From an uncultured Muribaculaceae bacterium (GTDB lineage: Bacteria; Bacteroidota; Bacteroidia; Bacteroidales; Muribaculaceae), in contig CANRPJ010000004.1 in NCBI GenBank assembly GCA_947632485.1, forward strand, positions 1 to 64,000: a DNA stretch of 64,000 nucleotides, written 5' to 3'. The position numbers and the translations under genes are program-made. How positions within the stretch are numbered: position 1 is the first letter of the stretch; every line of letters starts with the position of its first letter. Below are positions 8,434-17,561 of this stretch, one piece after another. The notes beneath the pieces are model-generated. The model was not told the origin of the DNA. It saw only the letters and a program-made list of their open reading frames with translations, and made no database searches.

Positions 8434-8559
8434 GGTGAGTTATGCGTTTATAAATTTTTAAGTCCGTTTCTGCCGCACGGTGTTTCCGTTTGGCACTGCA
8501 AATATCGGAATTTTTTCGTTAACAATTACTATACTGCTGCAAATTACCTCTCTTTTTAT

Positions 8560-8567
8560 TACTTTTG
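8560..8567 (+). promoter_or_regulatory. -7 promoter element before the HAD gene
   Basis: TACTTTTG (8560-8567) matches TAnnTTTG and ends eight bases before the ATG at 8576. The predicted transcript leader is only a few bases. The -33 region is not convincing. Confidence 0.45.
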
Positions 8568-8575
8568 AGCCGATA

Positions 8576-9301
8576 ATGAGCGATTACAACTACCATAAGA
8601 TGCTTTCAGGAGCCAAATGGGTGTTTTTTGACCTTGACGACACCCTCTTCGATTTCGCCGCCTGCTCGGTCGTGGCGCTCCGCGAATTGTATGCCTCGAG
8701 CACGGTGCTTCAGCGGCGCTTTGGCGATTTCGATGCCTTTTGGGAAGCCTACCACATATTGAACTCCGAGCTGTGGCGTCTTTATCACTCCGGCTCAATA
8801 GAGCGCGATTACCTTAAGACGGAGCGATTCGAGCGCCTGATCAGGCCTGTTATGCCGATTCCGGAGGCAAATGCCGAAGCCCGCAGACTCGATGAAGAGT
8901 ATCTCTGGCTTCTTTCCGAACAAGGAGCTACGGTAGATGGCACGCATGGAATTCTTCAGGCTCTTTCGAAGCGCTACCTGATCGGAATCCTGAGCAACGG
9001 CTTCATCGATACCCAATACCGCAAACTCTGGCACAGCGGCCTGGACCGCTACGTGCAGCGCATGATTGTAAGCGATGAAATCGGGATCCAGAAGCCGGCA
9101 AAGGCGATTTTCGACCACGCTCTCAGAGAAACCGGCGCAGATGCCGCCACATCTGTAATGATAGGTGATAATCCTGACACCGACATAAAGGGCGCTATCG
9201 ACGCAGGCTGGAAAGCCATTTACTTCAATCCGTCAGGTCGCCCTTATGATGGGCCGGCCCCGCAGATCAGAAATCTCTCAGAGCTTATAAAGGACTTATA
9301 A
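8576..9301 (+). CDS. HAD-superfamily hydrolase, YjjG-type nucleotidase
   Basis: A cytosolic phosphatase of about 241 aa. The motif I nucleophile is in WVFFDLDDTLFDF, motif II is LSNGF, and the terminal acidic motif is MIGDNPDTDIKGA. Similarity in arrangement to YjjG pyrimidine 5'-nucleotidases suggests dephosphorylation of nucleotides, but the substrate is inferred. I chose the ATG at 8576 (MSDYNYHKML) and not the longer frame from 8480, because a -7 box at 8560-8567 falls inside the extension and the extended N-terminus has no counterpart in the family. Confidence 0.85.
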   Translation: MSDYNYHKMLSGAKWVFFDLDDTLFDFAACSVVALRELYASSTVLQRRFGDFDAFWEAYHILNSELWRLYHSGSIERDYLKTERFERLIRPVMPIPEANAEARRLDEEYLWLLSEQGATVDGTHGILQALSKRYLIGILSNGFIDTQYRKLWHSGLDRYVQRMIVSDEIGIQKPAKAIFDHALRETGADAATSVMIGDNPDTDIKGAIDAGWKAIYFNPSGRPYDGPAPQIRNLSELIKDL

Positions 9302-9907
9302 TTAAGGTAGACTCTCGACTACCGCTCCTTCCACCGACGAAAGGCGCCCCTGCACCTCGGCAAGCAAGCTCTTGCGCACCCTGAGCTCCAACCGGCATAA
9401 GTTATCAAACTCCTGAGTCACGATCTCCACTCCATCGCCTTTCGCCACCTTCATCACCTTGTCGGCCGCCGCATACGGAAATTCTACCGAAAGGGCGCTC
9501 ATGGCATGCATCTCCTTGCGTCCGGCGCTTTCGAGAGCGAGACGGGCCGATTCCTTGTAAGCGGCGATCAGTCCGGGAGTGCCAAGCTTGATGCCGCCGA
9601 AATAGCGGGCCACCATCACTATTACATCGGTAAGACCGAAACTGTGGATCTGTCCCAGAATCGGCCTTCCGGCAGTGCCCGATGGCTCACCATTATCGTT
9701 GAGCTGCCATTCCTCCCCTTTCGGTCCGAGCGAATAAGCCCAGCAGATATGGCGGCAGTCGCGATAGCGGGCTTGCAGCTCCTTCAGGGCAGCCTTAGCC
9801 TCTTCGGAGGTGCGCACAGGCACTGCGAAACTGAGAAAGCGACTCATCTTCACAGTGTGGCGACCCTCGCCTACGCTGGCGGGAGTGAAATATACATCTT
9901 CCTCCAT
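9302..9907 (-). CDS. YigZ/IMPACT family protein
   Basis: A 201-aa protein. The N-terminal IMPACT domain (about residues 15-125) contains the family signature NDNGEPSGTAGRPIL and then VIVMVARYFGGIKLGTPGL. The C-terminal part is a small ferredoxin-like DUF1949-type domain. YigZ binds nucleic acids or ribosome-linked factors in other bacteria; the precise role is unresolved. It converges on the HAD gene with no space between them and follows the DJ-1 gene by five bases on the same strand. Confidence 0.9.
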   Translation of the reverse strand: MEEDVYFTPASVGEGRHTVKMSRFLSFAVPVRTSEEAKAALKELQARYRDCRHICWAYSLGPKGEEWQLNDNGEPSGTAGRPILGQIHSFGLTDVIVMVARYFGGIKLGTPGLIAAYKESARLALESAGRKEMHAMSALSVEFPYAAADKVMKVAKGDGVEIVTQEFDNLCRLELRVRKSLLAEVQGRLSSVEGAVVESLP

Positions 9908-9912
9908 CCGGC

Positions 9913-10503
9913 TCAGCCGAAGTACCAGTCAATCTCCTCCTCGCTGCGCGGATAGAGCAGGAGGTCGTTGGCCAGTTTCTGGGCTACGTGCTCCCCAAGC
10001 GTCTGGGTAACAATGGTAAGAGCCCAACGCATAGCCACTGCAGGACCGGCTCCGAGCACGAACTTACCGGAAACGACTACCGGCGACTGCACAACCTCAG
10101 CCCCTTCCAGGCCGCTTTCCGTGCCGGGGTATCCGGTAGCCTTCTCTCCCTTGAGCAGTCCCAGGCTTCCGAGCACCATGGCCGGAGCGGCACAGATTGC
10201 TGCGATGCGACCCTCGGCGCTCTGAGCCTGCTGCTTGAGCAAGCCGCAAAGCGGTGCAAACTCACGCAGATTGGTGGCACCGGGAAGACCTCCGGGCAGC
10301 ACAAGCCATTCGGCATCGGCAAAAAGCACGCTATCGAAAAGCACATCGGCTGTGACCGTAACTCCATGGGCACCCTTCACCTGCAGGCTCGAGGTTATGC
10401 TGACCGTGCGGACCGGCAGACCCGCACGCCTCATAATATCTACCACCGTAAGGGCCTCGATCTCCTCGAAACCCTCCGCAAGAAATACGTAAGATTCTTT
10501 CAT
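9913..10503 (-). CDS. DJ-1/PfpI family protein (YajL/ThiJ-like)
   Basis: A 196-aa DJ-1 fold protein. The N-terminal acidic residue is in FLAEGFEEIEALT, and the conserved nucleophilic cysteine sits in the elbow AAICAAPAMVLGSLGLL at about residue 103. Family members act as protein or glyoxal deglycase-like enzymes or redox chaperones; which activity applies here cannot be read from sequence. The gene runs five bases ahead of the YigZ gene on the same strand and is divergent from apbE. Confidence 0.9.
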   Translation of the reverse strand: MKESYVFLAEGFEEIEALTVVDIMRRAGLPVRTVSITSSLQVKGAHGVTVTADVLFDSVLFADAEWLVLPGGLPGATNLREFAPLCGLLKQQAQSAEGRIAAICAAPAMVLGSLGLLKGEKATGYPGTESGLEGAEVVQSPVVVSGKFVLGAGPAVAMRWALTIVTQTLGEHVAQKLANDLLLYPRSEEEIDWYFG

Positions 10504-10602
10504 CTGCTATATCAGTGTGTTTCAGTTTTCAGACTATCTTTCCAAAAAAATCCTTCCAAATGGAAAAGATGCGTAAATTTAATGATAATTTCCGGAAAGT
10601 GC

Positions 10603-10610
10603 TATCTTTG
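10603..10610 (+). promoter_or_regulatory. -7 promoter element of apbE
   Basis: TATCTTTG (10603-10610) matches TAnnTTTG and lies 18 bases before the ATG at 10629. The -33 region (around 10579) is AT-rich without a clear TTG. The element also lies inside the longer open frame that begins at 10515, which supports the start at 10629. Confidence 0.5.
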
Positions 10611-10628
10611 CACTCACAAAAATTCAAT

Positions 10629-11621
10629 ATGATTTCTTTACGCTCACTTCCGGCCATCTTGCTCACCTGCGCTGCTATCGCTCTCGGAGGCTGCTCCGAG
10701 ACTGAAACTTACAGCAAAGTGCAGGGTGGAGTATGGAATACTCTTTATTCTGTGACTTACCGCGGCAGCGAGGCTTGGGTGGCCGATTCGATATCCAGAG
10801 TGCTCTCGGAGGTTGGCCGAAGCGTCTCTGCTTTCGACAGCACTTCGCTCATAAGCCGGGTGAATAGGAACGAGACCGATTCGCTTGACAGCGCGCTGCT
10901 TGCAATTCTTGAGGCATCTGAGCGCATATATAAGGAGACCGGAGGGCTATTCGACCCGACAGGAGCACCGCTCTTCGATGCCTGGGGATTCGGTATAGGC
11001 CACACCGTAAGCGCCGATACAGCCCGAATCGACAGTCTTAAGAGCTTCATTGGGCTTGATAAAGTTGAGATTGCCGACGGGAAAATCACCAAGCAGGATC
11101 CGAGGCTACGCTTCAACCTATCGGCAATTGCGAAAGGCTATGGCTGCGATGCTATTGGCGAGATGCTCAAGCGCAACGGTATAATTGATTACCTTATAGA
11201 GATCGGCGGGGAAATCTGCGTTTCCGGCTGCAGCTCAGGCGGAAAGAGATGGAGAGTCGGCATCGATATTCCTGAAGCTTCTGCCGCCGCTTCCGGCAAA
11301 GGAGTGGCGAAGGTCATAAACGTGACAGACTGCGGACTTGCTACATCTGGCAACTACCGAAACTTTCATGAAGAAAACGGCCGGCGCTTCGGCCATACCA
11401 TTAATCCTAAGATAGGTCGACCGGTAGAGACTGATGTGCTCAGTGCCACCGTAATAGCTCCTACCTGCATGGAGGCCGACGCATTCGCTACCGCCTGCAT
11501 GGCCATGGGCTCGGAAGAGGCCGGAAAGCTGTCGGAGCGTCTTAACCTCCCTGTGCTTCTCATTCTTGGGGATTCATCAATCTATGTAAGCCCCGGTTTC
11601 AAACAATATCTGGAAAACTGA
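10629..11621 (+). CDS. apbE: FAD:protein FMN transferase (ApbE), lipoprotein
   Basis: A 330-aa enzyme that attaches FMN covalently to a Thr of Nqr/Rnf-type subunits on the outside of the inner membrane. The N-terminus is a lipoprotein signal (MISLRSLPAILLTCAAIAL followed by GGC). Family motifs visible are FDSTSLISRVNR, GGLFDPTGAPL, FNLSAIAKGYGCD with the FAD-binding region, IEIGGEICVSG and the magnesium-site region ATVIAPTCMEADAFATACM. I used the ATG at 10629 because of the signal peptide and the -7 box just upstream. rmuC follows four bases later on the same strand. Confidence 0.93.
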   Translation: MISLRSLPAILLTCAAIALGGCSETETYSKVQGGVWNTLYSVTYRGSEAWVADSISRVLSEVGRSVSAFDSTSLISRVNRNETDSLDSALLAILEASERIYKETGGLFDPTGAPLFDAWGFGIGHTVSADTARIDSLKSFIGLDKVEIADGKITKQDPRLRFNLSAIAKGYGCDAIGEMLKRNGIIDYLIEIGGEICVSGCSSGGKRWRVGIDIPEASAAASGKGVAKVINVTDCGLATSGNYRNFHEENGRRFGHTINPKIGRPVETDVLSATVIAPTCMEADAFATACMAMGSEEAGKLSERLNLPVLLILGDSSIYVSPGFKQYLEN

Positions 11622-11625
11622 AATA

Positions 11626-12870
11626 ATGCTCACAGCCATAATAATATTCTTGCTATGCGCTATTGCAGCGCTTCTCGTAATAATAATCATCAGGCGCCCG
11701 AAAGACCCCGCACCGGATATCCAGAATGCTGTAGAGACCTGCGTGGCTGCCGCTCTCCGAAGCGCCGAGGAGCGCCATCAGCTTGAGATGCGTGACCTGC
11801 AGGAGCGTACTCGCCTGCAGTTTAAGGAGATGGCAAGCGAAGCCCTGCGCGACAATACAGAGCAACTGCGCAGGCGTAGCTCAGAAGAGCTCGATGCGGT
11901 GCTCGGGCCTTTCAGGGAGAAGCTCGAAGGTCTTCGCAAAGTGGTGACGGAGAGCTATGTGCAGGAAAACGCCTCCCGGAAGTCTCTTTCAGACCAGGTG
12001 GAGCGTCTTATGGTTCTCAACCGGACAATCGGTGATGAAGCCCGCAATCTGACCCATGCCCTGAAGCGCGATCCCGGAGAGCAAGGGCGCTGGGGCGAGA
12101 CTGTGCTGGAAAATCTTCTGGAGAGCGCGGGCATGAGACGCGGTACAGACTATGAGGTGCAGGTGACCCGAGACAGCGCAGGCCGCACTCTGCGCGATCA
12201 GGAGGGACGTCTGCAGCGTCCTGACGTAGTTGTAAAGCTCCCTGATGCCCACCGGATAGTGATCGATTCCAAAGTATCACTAACAGCCTATCTCGATTAT
12301 ACGAAGGCCGGCAGTGAAGATGAGCGCCGCGGAGCCGCCAGGCGTCACACCGCGTCGGTACGCTCTCATGTAGATGAGCTCGCTTCCAAGAAATATCATC
12401 TTACGATTGATGGCGCTCTGGAGCATACCTTGATGTTCATGCCCAATGAAGGGGCTTATCTGGCAGCTGTTGACAGCGACCCGGAGCTTTGGAATTATGC
12501 CTACGACCGCAAGGTGGTGATCGTATCGCCCGCCCACCTCTTCAGCGTGATGCAGATAATATCGCAGCTCTGGCGCCAGGAGAAGCAAAATCTTAACGCT
12601 GAGAAGATTGCCCGCCTCGGAGGCGAGCTGTATGACAAACTTACCCGGTTTGCATCAGAGTTCGTTAAGATTGAAAAGGAGCTCGATGATGTGCGCAAGG
12701 CCTACGATAAGGCTTATAATCATCTGGCTACTGGGCGCGGCAACGTAATCAGGCGCGCTCAGCAGCTGCGCGATAAGGGAGCTAAGACCGGGGCATCGCT
12801 TCCGGCTCAGCTTTTGCTCGATGATGAAGCGCTTGACGACGAAGAGGAGTCGCTGTCGGGTTTAGACTGA
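11626..12870 (+). CDS. rmuC: DNA recombination protein RmuC
   Basis: A 414-aa protein with one N-terminal transmembrane helix (LTAIIIFLLCAIAALLVIII), a coiled-coil stretch to about residue 150, and the RmuC domain with GRWGETVLENLLESAGM, VVVKLPDAHRIVIDSKVSL and the endonuclease-like region MFMPNEGAYLAAV. RmuC limits DNA inversions and rearrangements; a nuclease role is inferred in the literature. It is directly downstream of apbE. Its last 64 bases overlap, tail to tail, with the convergent DMT transporter gene, and the acidic C-terminus (DDEALDDEEES) is antisense to the transporter's Ser-rich tail. Confidence 0.92.
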   Translation: MLTAIIIFLLCAIAALLVIIIIRRPKDPAPDIQNAVETCVAAALRSAEERHQLEMRDLQERTRLQFKEMASEALRDNTEQLRRRSSEELDAVLGPFREKLEGLRKVVTESYVQENASRKSLSDQVERLMVLNRTIGDEARNLTHALKRDPGEQGRWGETVLENLLESAGMRRGTDYEVQVTRDSAGRTLRDQEGRLQRPDVVVKLPDAHRIVIDSKVSLTAYLDYTKAGSEDERRGAARRHTASVRSHVDELASKKYHLTIDGALEHTLMFMPNEGAYLAAVDSDPELWNYAYDRKVVIVSPAHLFSVMQIISQLWRQEKQNLNAEKIARLGGELYDKLTRFASEFVKIEKELDDVRKAYDKAYNHLATGRGNVIRRAQQLRDKGAKTGASLPAQLLLDDEALDDEEESLSGLD

Positions 12871-13766
12871 GGTGCCGACTTACTGCGATTTACAAGAATC
12901 ACGCCGCCTACCACAGCGAGAGCCGCCAGAATCTTAGCTATCGTAAGGGAATCCATTCCTATTGCTACACTTACGCCGACAGCGATAATCGGCTGCACAT
13001 AGCTATACATGCTCACCAGCGTAGGCCTCAGAAGCTTCTGCCCGACAGGAATCAGGAAATAGGCGGTAAAGGTTGCCAGAATCACGAGGAAAGACATCTC
13101 CCAGGCGTAAGCTCCCCTGAAGCGGTTCCAGTCAAAACCGGCCAATTCCCCTCCGGCAAGAGGCAGCGACATCAGGACGCTGAAAAGAAATACCCATTTC
13201 ATGAAGGTTACGACCGAGTATTTGCTGATAACAGGCCGGAACACTCCAAGATAGACGGCGAAGCTGATGGAATTGATCACCTGGAGAACCACACCTTTCA
13301 CACTTGTATGAATCTCAGATTGACCATGGTAACCACTCAGAATAAGATAGATCACGCCTAAAAAGCTCAGCGCAACTCCTCCGCATTTCATAACCGACAA
13401 GGGTTCGCGGAGCACTACGGCCGCTATGAGCATCGTATAGATAGGCGTCATTGAGCCTACAATGGAGCAATCTACAGGCGTGATATCGCGGATAGCCATA
13501 AGAAATGTGAGCTGGGTGAGCAAGAATCCTACAGCTGAAGCTCCGACAATCTTCGGCAGATCACGCCGCTCCACCTTTTCCCGGGGCAGGAAAAGAGAGA
13601 GAAGCCAGAACATGAGGCAAGCACCTATACTTCGAAGACAATAGACCCCAAGCGGGGAGAGAAGTTCTCCCGACATGAGGTCCTTGCATACTATTATGTT
13701 GAAGCCGAATATGGCGTAGGCCGAGAAGCACGCCAGATGGCCTTTCAGAATTGCACCGTCTTTCAT
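12807..13766 (-). CDS. EamA/DMT-family membrane transporter
   Basis: A 10-helix inner-membrane transporter with two EamA repeats, probably exporting or importing a metabolite or amino acid; the substrate is unknown. I placed the start at the ATG at 13766 (MKDGAILKGHLACFSAYAIF), since family members start this close to helix 1 and a -7 box (13775-13782) occupies the codons after the alternative ATG at 13787. The C-terminal 25 residues are an unusual Ser-rich tail (SDSSSSSSASSSSKS) whose codons overlap the end of rmuC on the opposite strand. Confidence 0.85.
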   Translation of the reverse strand: MKDGAILKGHLACFSAYAIFGFNIIVCKDLMSGELLSPLGVYCLRSIGACLMFWLLSLFLPREKVERRDLPKIVGASAVGFLLTQLTFLMAIRDITPVDCSIVGSMTPIYTMLIAAVVLREPLSVMKCGGVALSFLGVIYLILSGYHGQSEIHTSVKGVVLQVINSISFAVYLGVFRPVISKYSVVTFMKWVFLFSVLMSLPLAGGELAGFDWNRFRGAYAWEMSFLVILATFTAYFLIPVGQKLLRPTLVSMYSYVQPIIAVGVSVAIGMDSLTIAKILAALAVVGGVILVNRSKSAPQSKPDSDSSSSSSASSSSKS

Positions 13767-13774
13767 TTCGGGTG

Positions 13775-13782
13775 CAAAGGTA
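13775..13782 (-). promoter_or_regulatory. -7 promoter element of the DMT gene
   Basis: The minus strand reads TACCTTTG (13782-13775), eight bases before the ATG at 13766. It implies a nearly leaderless transcript. No good -33 TTG box was found. Confidence 0.4.
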
Positions 13783-13789
13783 GCCATTA

Positions 13790-16084
13790 TCAGCGAAGAA
13801 ACCGGGGAGCCTGGAAAAGAAGACCAAAGTTTATGCCGAAATTCCAGTTGCCCTTAGGCTGGCTGAGATAATTGCCATACAGGCTTATCGAAGCGAAGTT
13901 GAAATTATAGACAGCTGCAACCTCAGCTATATACCTCACTACAGGAATTGAAGGCTCCATCTTTCGGTTGTCTAAATCAGCAAAACCATAGAAATCGCCT
14001 CTTAGCTGGAAGTTGCCTATCGGGTTCCACACTGGCATCACTCCTAACGCCAGGAAATTGTCAGCCCTGAATGCCGGATTGAAATAATTGCGGGTGGAGG
14101 GTGTAGGAGCAAAGCCAGGAGCCTGCACCTTCATGGCCATATCATTCTGGAAATGCCCACGCAGACTTCCTACTCCCTGAGCAAGAACTCCTATCGATAC
14201 CGGATGCGAGATGCTGAAATATTGCTTCCAATCAAGTTTGAGCCTTCCGATCCAGTGCGGTGACCACGGTTTTGGAGCTGATGCATCTGAGGCCGGCTGA
14301 TACTCCATATCTTCTCTAATCCCAATAATCTCAGCTTTCAGCTCGCGGCCTGAAGAGGGATAGAGGAGATTATCGAGGGTGCACCATTCGGCACCGGCTT
14401 TAAGCTCAACTCCCCTATAGGAACTGCGGTCGCTTGCGGCGCCGGCTTCCGGAATTCCTTGAGTGAAGTAGCGGTCTTTCTGCCACCCGTATCCAAGCGC
14501 CATATATCCGCGCCCGTGGCGGCCGAGTGCCATATCATAGGTAAGCCTTCCGAAAACCTGACTTTCAGTGAGATTCCACTGGGCGCTCGTTTCATAAAAC
14601 ATCACGTCTTTCTCATACTGCCTTTGCCTGCTTGCCACAATCTCAAGATCGATGCCCGTAGGGACAGCTGTAGGGAATTTCATGCCTGTACGGAGCATGG
14701 CGGCAGCATAAGACTGACCGATCCAGCCGTTGACCTCTGTATAGAAGGAATGGAATTTCAAGGTACTGTAGCCGGCGGAGATAAAGAGCATACTGTTGGG
14801 CGAAGAGGTGATCCAGCCGCCTATTCCGAGAGTCCACTTATCTTTCACAGATGACTGCAAAAGCAGACCTGACGGCACACTCGTATCATAAGAAGGAATG
14901 ATGGAAGGCCTTAAATCAGCCACTTTCCCTGTCGACATCACTTCATAATAGCTCTGCTGCGCTTCGTCGAGCCCGAAAGTGCCTCCCTTATGCCTCTGAA
15001 ACAGTTTCGTAAGATAAGCAGCCTGCGATCCACTTGCACCTTCTACCTTAACATTATCGAACCTCACCTCTGGGGTGGCTTCCTTGAACGCCTTGCGCCG
15101 CTGCTCCACCTCACCCGGCTCCCTGCGGGCTGAGATACGCTGCTTTATGGAATCGACCATAGCCAGACCGGTCTTATAGCCGATATCATAGATCTCTTTC
15201 GCCTGATTGAAGGCGAGAACTCCAAATTGAAGCACCGGCACCTGAATCTTCACTCCCTCTTTCTCGGGAAGGGAATAGTCGTTGTTTTGGATAATCATAT
15301 CTTCCAGCTGACTGTAGAGATTATCTGACTCGGGCTTGCCGTCAGGCCCTGATACCGACACTCCGATAATGAAATCGGGGTGGAAGTCGGAGCGCATCAC
15401 ATCGACCGGAAAGTTATCATATATACCCCCGTCGAACATAAGGGTACCATTGATCTTGATAGGCTTATATACCATCGGGAAACTCATTGAAGCCCTCACG
15501 GCATCGCTCAGAAGCCCCTTCGACATCACGACCTTATGCTTGGCATAAATATCGCTCGTCACGCAGCGGAAGGGCACGAAAAGCCGGTTGAAATCACCTT
15601 TCATCTGCAGGGTATATGGAGAGAAAAGGCGCATGAACTCAATATTCATCGGCACCGGGCTGATCAGACTGCCCGGCATCAGGCCTACATCATTCTTTAC
15701 CGAATCGCTGAAATCTGTATTGAACTGCACCCATCGTGCCGAGGGCTTCGGCTTGAAGAAATAGTATTCCTCAGAGGGCATGACTACTCCGGAGCTCCAC
15801 GATGCGAAATCAGGCGAGGTAACAAGATCAATCATCTCCTGCGGACTCAGCCCGCAGCAATAAAGGCTGCCGATTACGGCTCCCATCGAGGTGCCGGTCA
15901 CATAGTCGATCGGTATACCGTTTTCTTCGAGCGCACGGATCACTCCAATGTGAGCTACACCTTTAGCACCTCCTCCACTAAGCACAAGACCAATCTTCTG
16001 CCTGGATTTATCCGACGCCTCCTCTGCTGATACCTGGGCCTGACAGGCCACAAGAAGGAGCATTATAGCCAAAATCTTTTTCAT
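13790..16084 (-). CDS. Patatin-like phospholipase fused to an Omp85/BamA-like barrel (type Vd-like)
   Basis: A 764-aa exported protein. A signal peptide (MKKILAIMLLLVACQAQVSA) is followed by a patatin domain with oxyanion glycines SGGGAKG (36-42), nucleophile Ser66 in GTSMG, and catalytic Asp218 in DGG. A linker with a POTRA-like segment near residues 345-400 leads to a C-terminal beta-barrel with many alternating strands from about residue 420. The design resembles PlpD/FplA type Vd proteins, in which a lipase passenger sits on its own outer-membrane barrel. The start at 16084 is set by the signal peptide; an in-frame ATG at 16117 would add 11 residues. The DMT gene lies downstream. Confidence 0.88.
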   Translation of the reverse strand: MKKILAIMLLLVACQAQVSAEEASDKSRQKIGLVLSGGGAKGVAHIGVIRALEENGIPIDYVTGTSMGAVIGSLYCCGLSPQEMIDLVTSPDFASWSSGVVMPSEEYYFFKPKPSARWVQFNTDFSDSVKNDVGLMPGSLISPVPMNIEFMRLFSPYTLQMKGDFNRLFVPFRCVTSDIYAKHKVVMSKGLLSDAVRASMSFPMVYKPIKINGTLMFDGGIYDNFPVDVMRSDFHPDFIIGVSVSGPDGKPESDNLYSQLEDMIIQNNDYSLPEKEGVKIQVPVLQFGVLAFNQAKEIYDIGYKTGLAMVDSIKQRISARREPGEVEQRRKAFKEATPEVRFDNVKVEGASGSQAAYLTKLFQRHKGGTFGLDEAQQSYYEVMSTGKVADLRPSIIPSYDTSVPSGLLLQSSVKDKWTLGIGGWITSSPNSMLFISAGYSTLKFHSFYTEVNGWIGQSYAAAMLRTGMKFPTAVPTGIDLEIVASRQRQYEKDVMFYETSAQWNLTESQVFGRLTYDMALGRHGRGYMALGYGWQKDRYFTQGIPEAGAASDRSSYRGVELKAGAEWCTLDNLLYPSSGRELKAEIIGIREDMEYQPASDASAPKPWSPHWIGRLKLDWKQYFSISHPVSIGVLAQGVGSLRGHFQNDMAMKVQAPGFAPTPSTRNYFNPAFRADNFLALGVMPVWNPIGNFQLRGDFYGFADLDNRKMEPSIPVVRYIAEVAAVYNFNFASISLYGNYLSQPKGNWNFGINFGLLFQAPRFLR

Positions 16085-16166
16085 AGCAATACGGACTGCC
16101 CTCCTATGGGCCTTCAATATTATTACGATGGGAGAAAAGATTTTGTTCAGCAGCTACCGGTCAAAA

Positions 16167-17541
16167 CTAATAGGCATTGGCATCGCCGCGGATAGAATTC
16201 AACACAGTCATCACCACAATCTTGAAATCAAGGAACACATTCCAGTTGCGGATATACCACATATCAAGCTCCACCCTCTTCTGCATCTGCCAGAGCTCTT
16301 CCGTAGCGCCGCGCTGCCCATTCACCTGCGCCCAACCTGTAATTCCCGGCTTCACGGCATGGCGAGCCATATATTTCTCTATCAGTGATTTGTACTCCTC
16401 TGTAATGGAAAGCATGTGCGGCCGCGGCCCGACCACCGACATCTGGCCTGCCAGAACATTGAAAAATTGCGGAAGCTCATCAATCGAACTTCGCCTCAGA
16501 AAAGCTCCTACGCGGGTTTTCCGGGGATCATCTATCAGAGCCTGTGCGGTATCGCTCATAGAGTTCACATACATCGTTCTGAATTTCAGGCAAGTGAACT
16601 CATATCCATAGAGCCCTGTACGCCGCTGCCGGAAGAATACCGGACCCGGTGAGGTCATCTTGATTGCCAGAGCTACCGGAATCAGAATCAGAGGGAAAAG
16701 CACACAGACCGGAAGACTAATTGCTACATCAAACGCGCGCTTTACAATCCTCGCCATCGGATTCGACAGCGGCGAGGCCGCAAGCCGTAGCGCAGCCAGC
16801 GAGCCTACTTCGCACCCGTCGAACTGCATCAGGTCTGAGCCGGGCTGCAAAGGCACCGAAATCAGCTCAATACCCCTCTCTACAGCAATTTCCATAAGAA
16901 GGTCGAGATCGGCCAACTGAAGCCCCGACTGGCATACATAGATAGCATCGGGCCTATTGGACTCGACAAAACTTACCGCAGCATCAGCCGGAAGCGACCT
17001 TATCCCCTCCGGAAGGGAGTCACTACCGCTACCGCACCATGCCGCAACCCTATACCCATAGCCCCGGTCTCTGCGCAACTGCCGCAATACTCTCATGCCT
17101 TCCTGAACAGTACCAATTATCATCACATGGCGGATATTGTAACCCCGGCGACGAATCAGCTTCAGGAAATGGTCTACCGCGAACCACCATAGCGAAAAAG
17201 CCACGAACAGCAGCAGACCATAAAGCGCAAGCCAGCCCGGACCGGGACCGGCAATCTGAAACAGATAGAACAGTGCCGCACAGCCGAGGCATTCGCACCC
17301 GCTCATCTTCAGAGCCCTGACCAGCGACCTGTCTGCATACACTATGCGGGCACCGTAAGAGGCCATAAAAAAAGGCGGATACGGCGGCAAACACTATATT
17401 GATTGCCAACCATATCCACCAGGTTCTCATATAGCCAGACGGCCATAGTAAGCTGCATATCAATGCCACCGCATTGAGCACCGCGAAATCCGATACTACC
17501 GACAGGATCCGCAGATACTTACCGTAGCGTCCTCTCCTCAT
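16167..17541 (-). pseudogene. Polyprenyl glycosylphosphotransferase (WcaJ/WbaP-like), split by a frameshift in a T7 tract
   Basis: The C-terminal catalytic domain is intact: VKRAFDVAISLPVCVLFPLI, KMTSPGPVFFRQRRTG, FKFRTM-type CLKFRTMYVNSM, RRSSIDELPQFFNVL, MSVVGPRPH and KPGITGWAQVNGQRG. This family transfers a sugar phosphate to undecaprenyl phosphate to start exopolysaccharide or capsule synthesis. The N-terminal part begins at ATG 17541 (MRRGRYGKYLRILSVVSDFA) in one frame and continues as MASYGARIVYADRSL in another. The frames meet at a run of seven T on the coding strand (17373-17367). Removing one T would give one 457-aa protein of normal length. As written, a 407-aa product could start at 17390 without the first helix. 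This may be phase variation, a true lesion or an assembly error. Confidence 0.8.
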
Positions 17542-17561
17542 CCTCCCCCGGAAATGGGCGC

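Noticed and set aside
16167-17541. Programmed ribosomal frameshift as the explanation for the split transferase
   Set aside because: The change needed is +1 on a T7 run without a pause signal I can see; slippage of the tract or an error is simpler. Not excluded, but not claimed.
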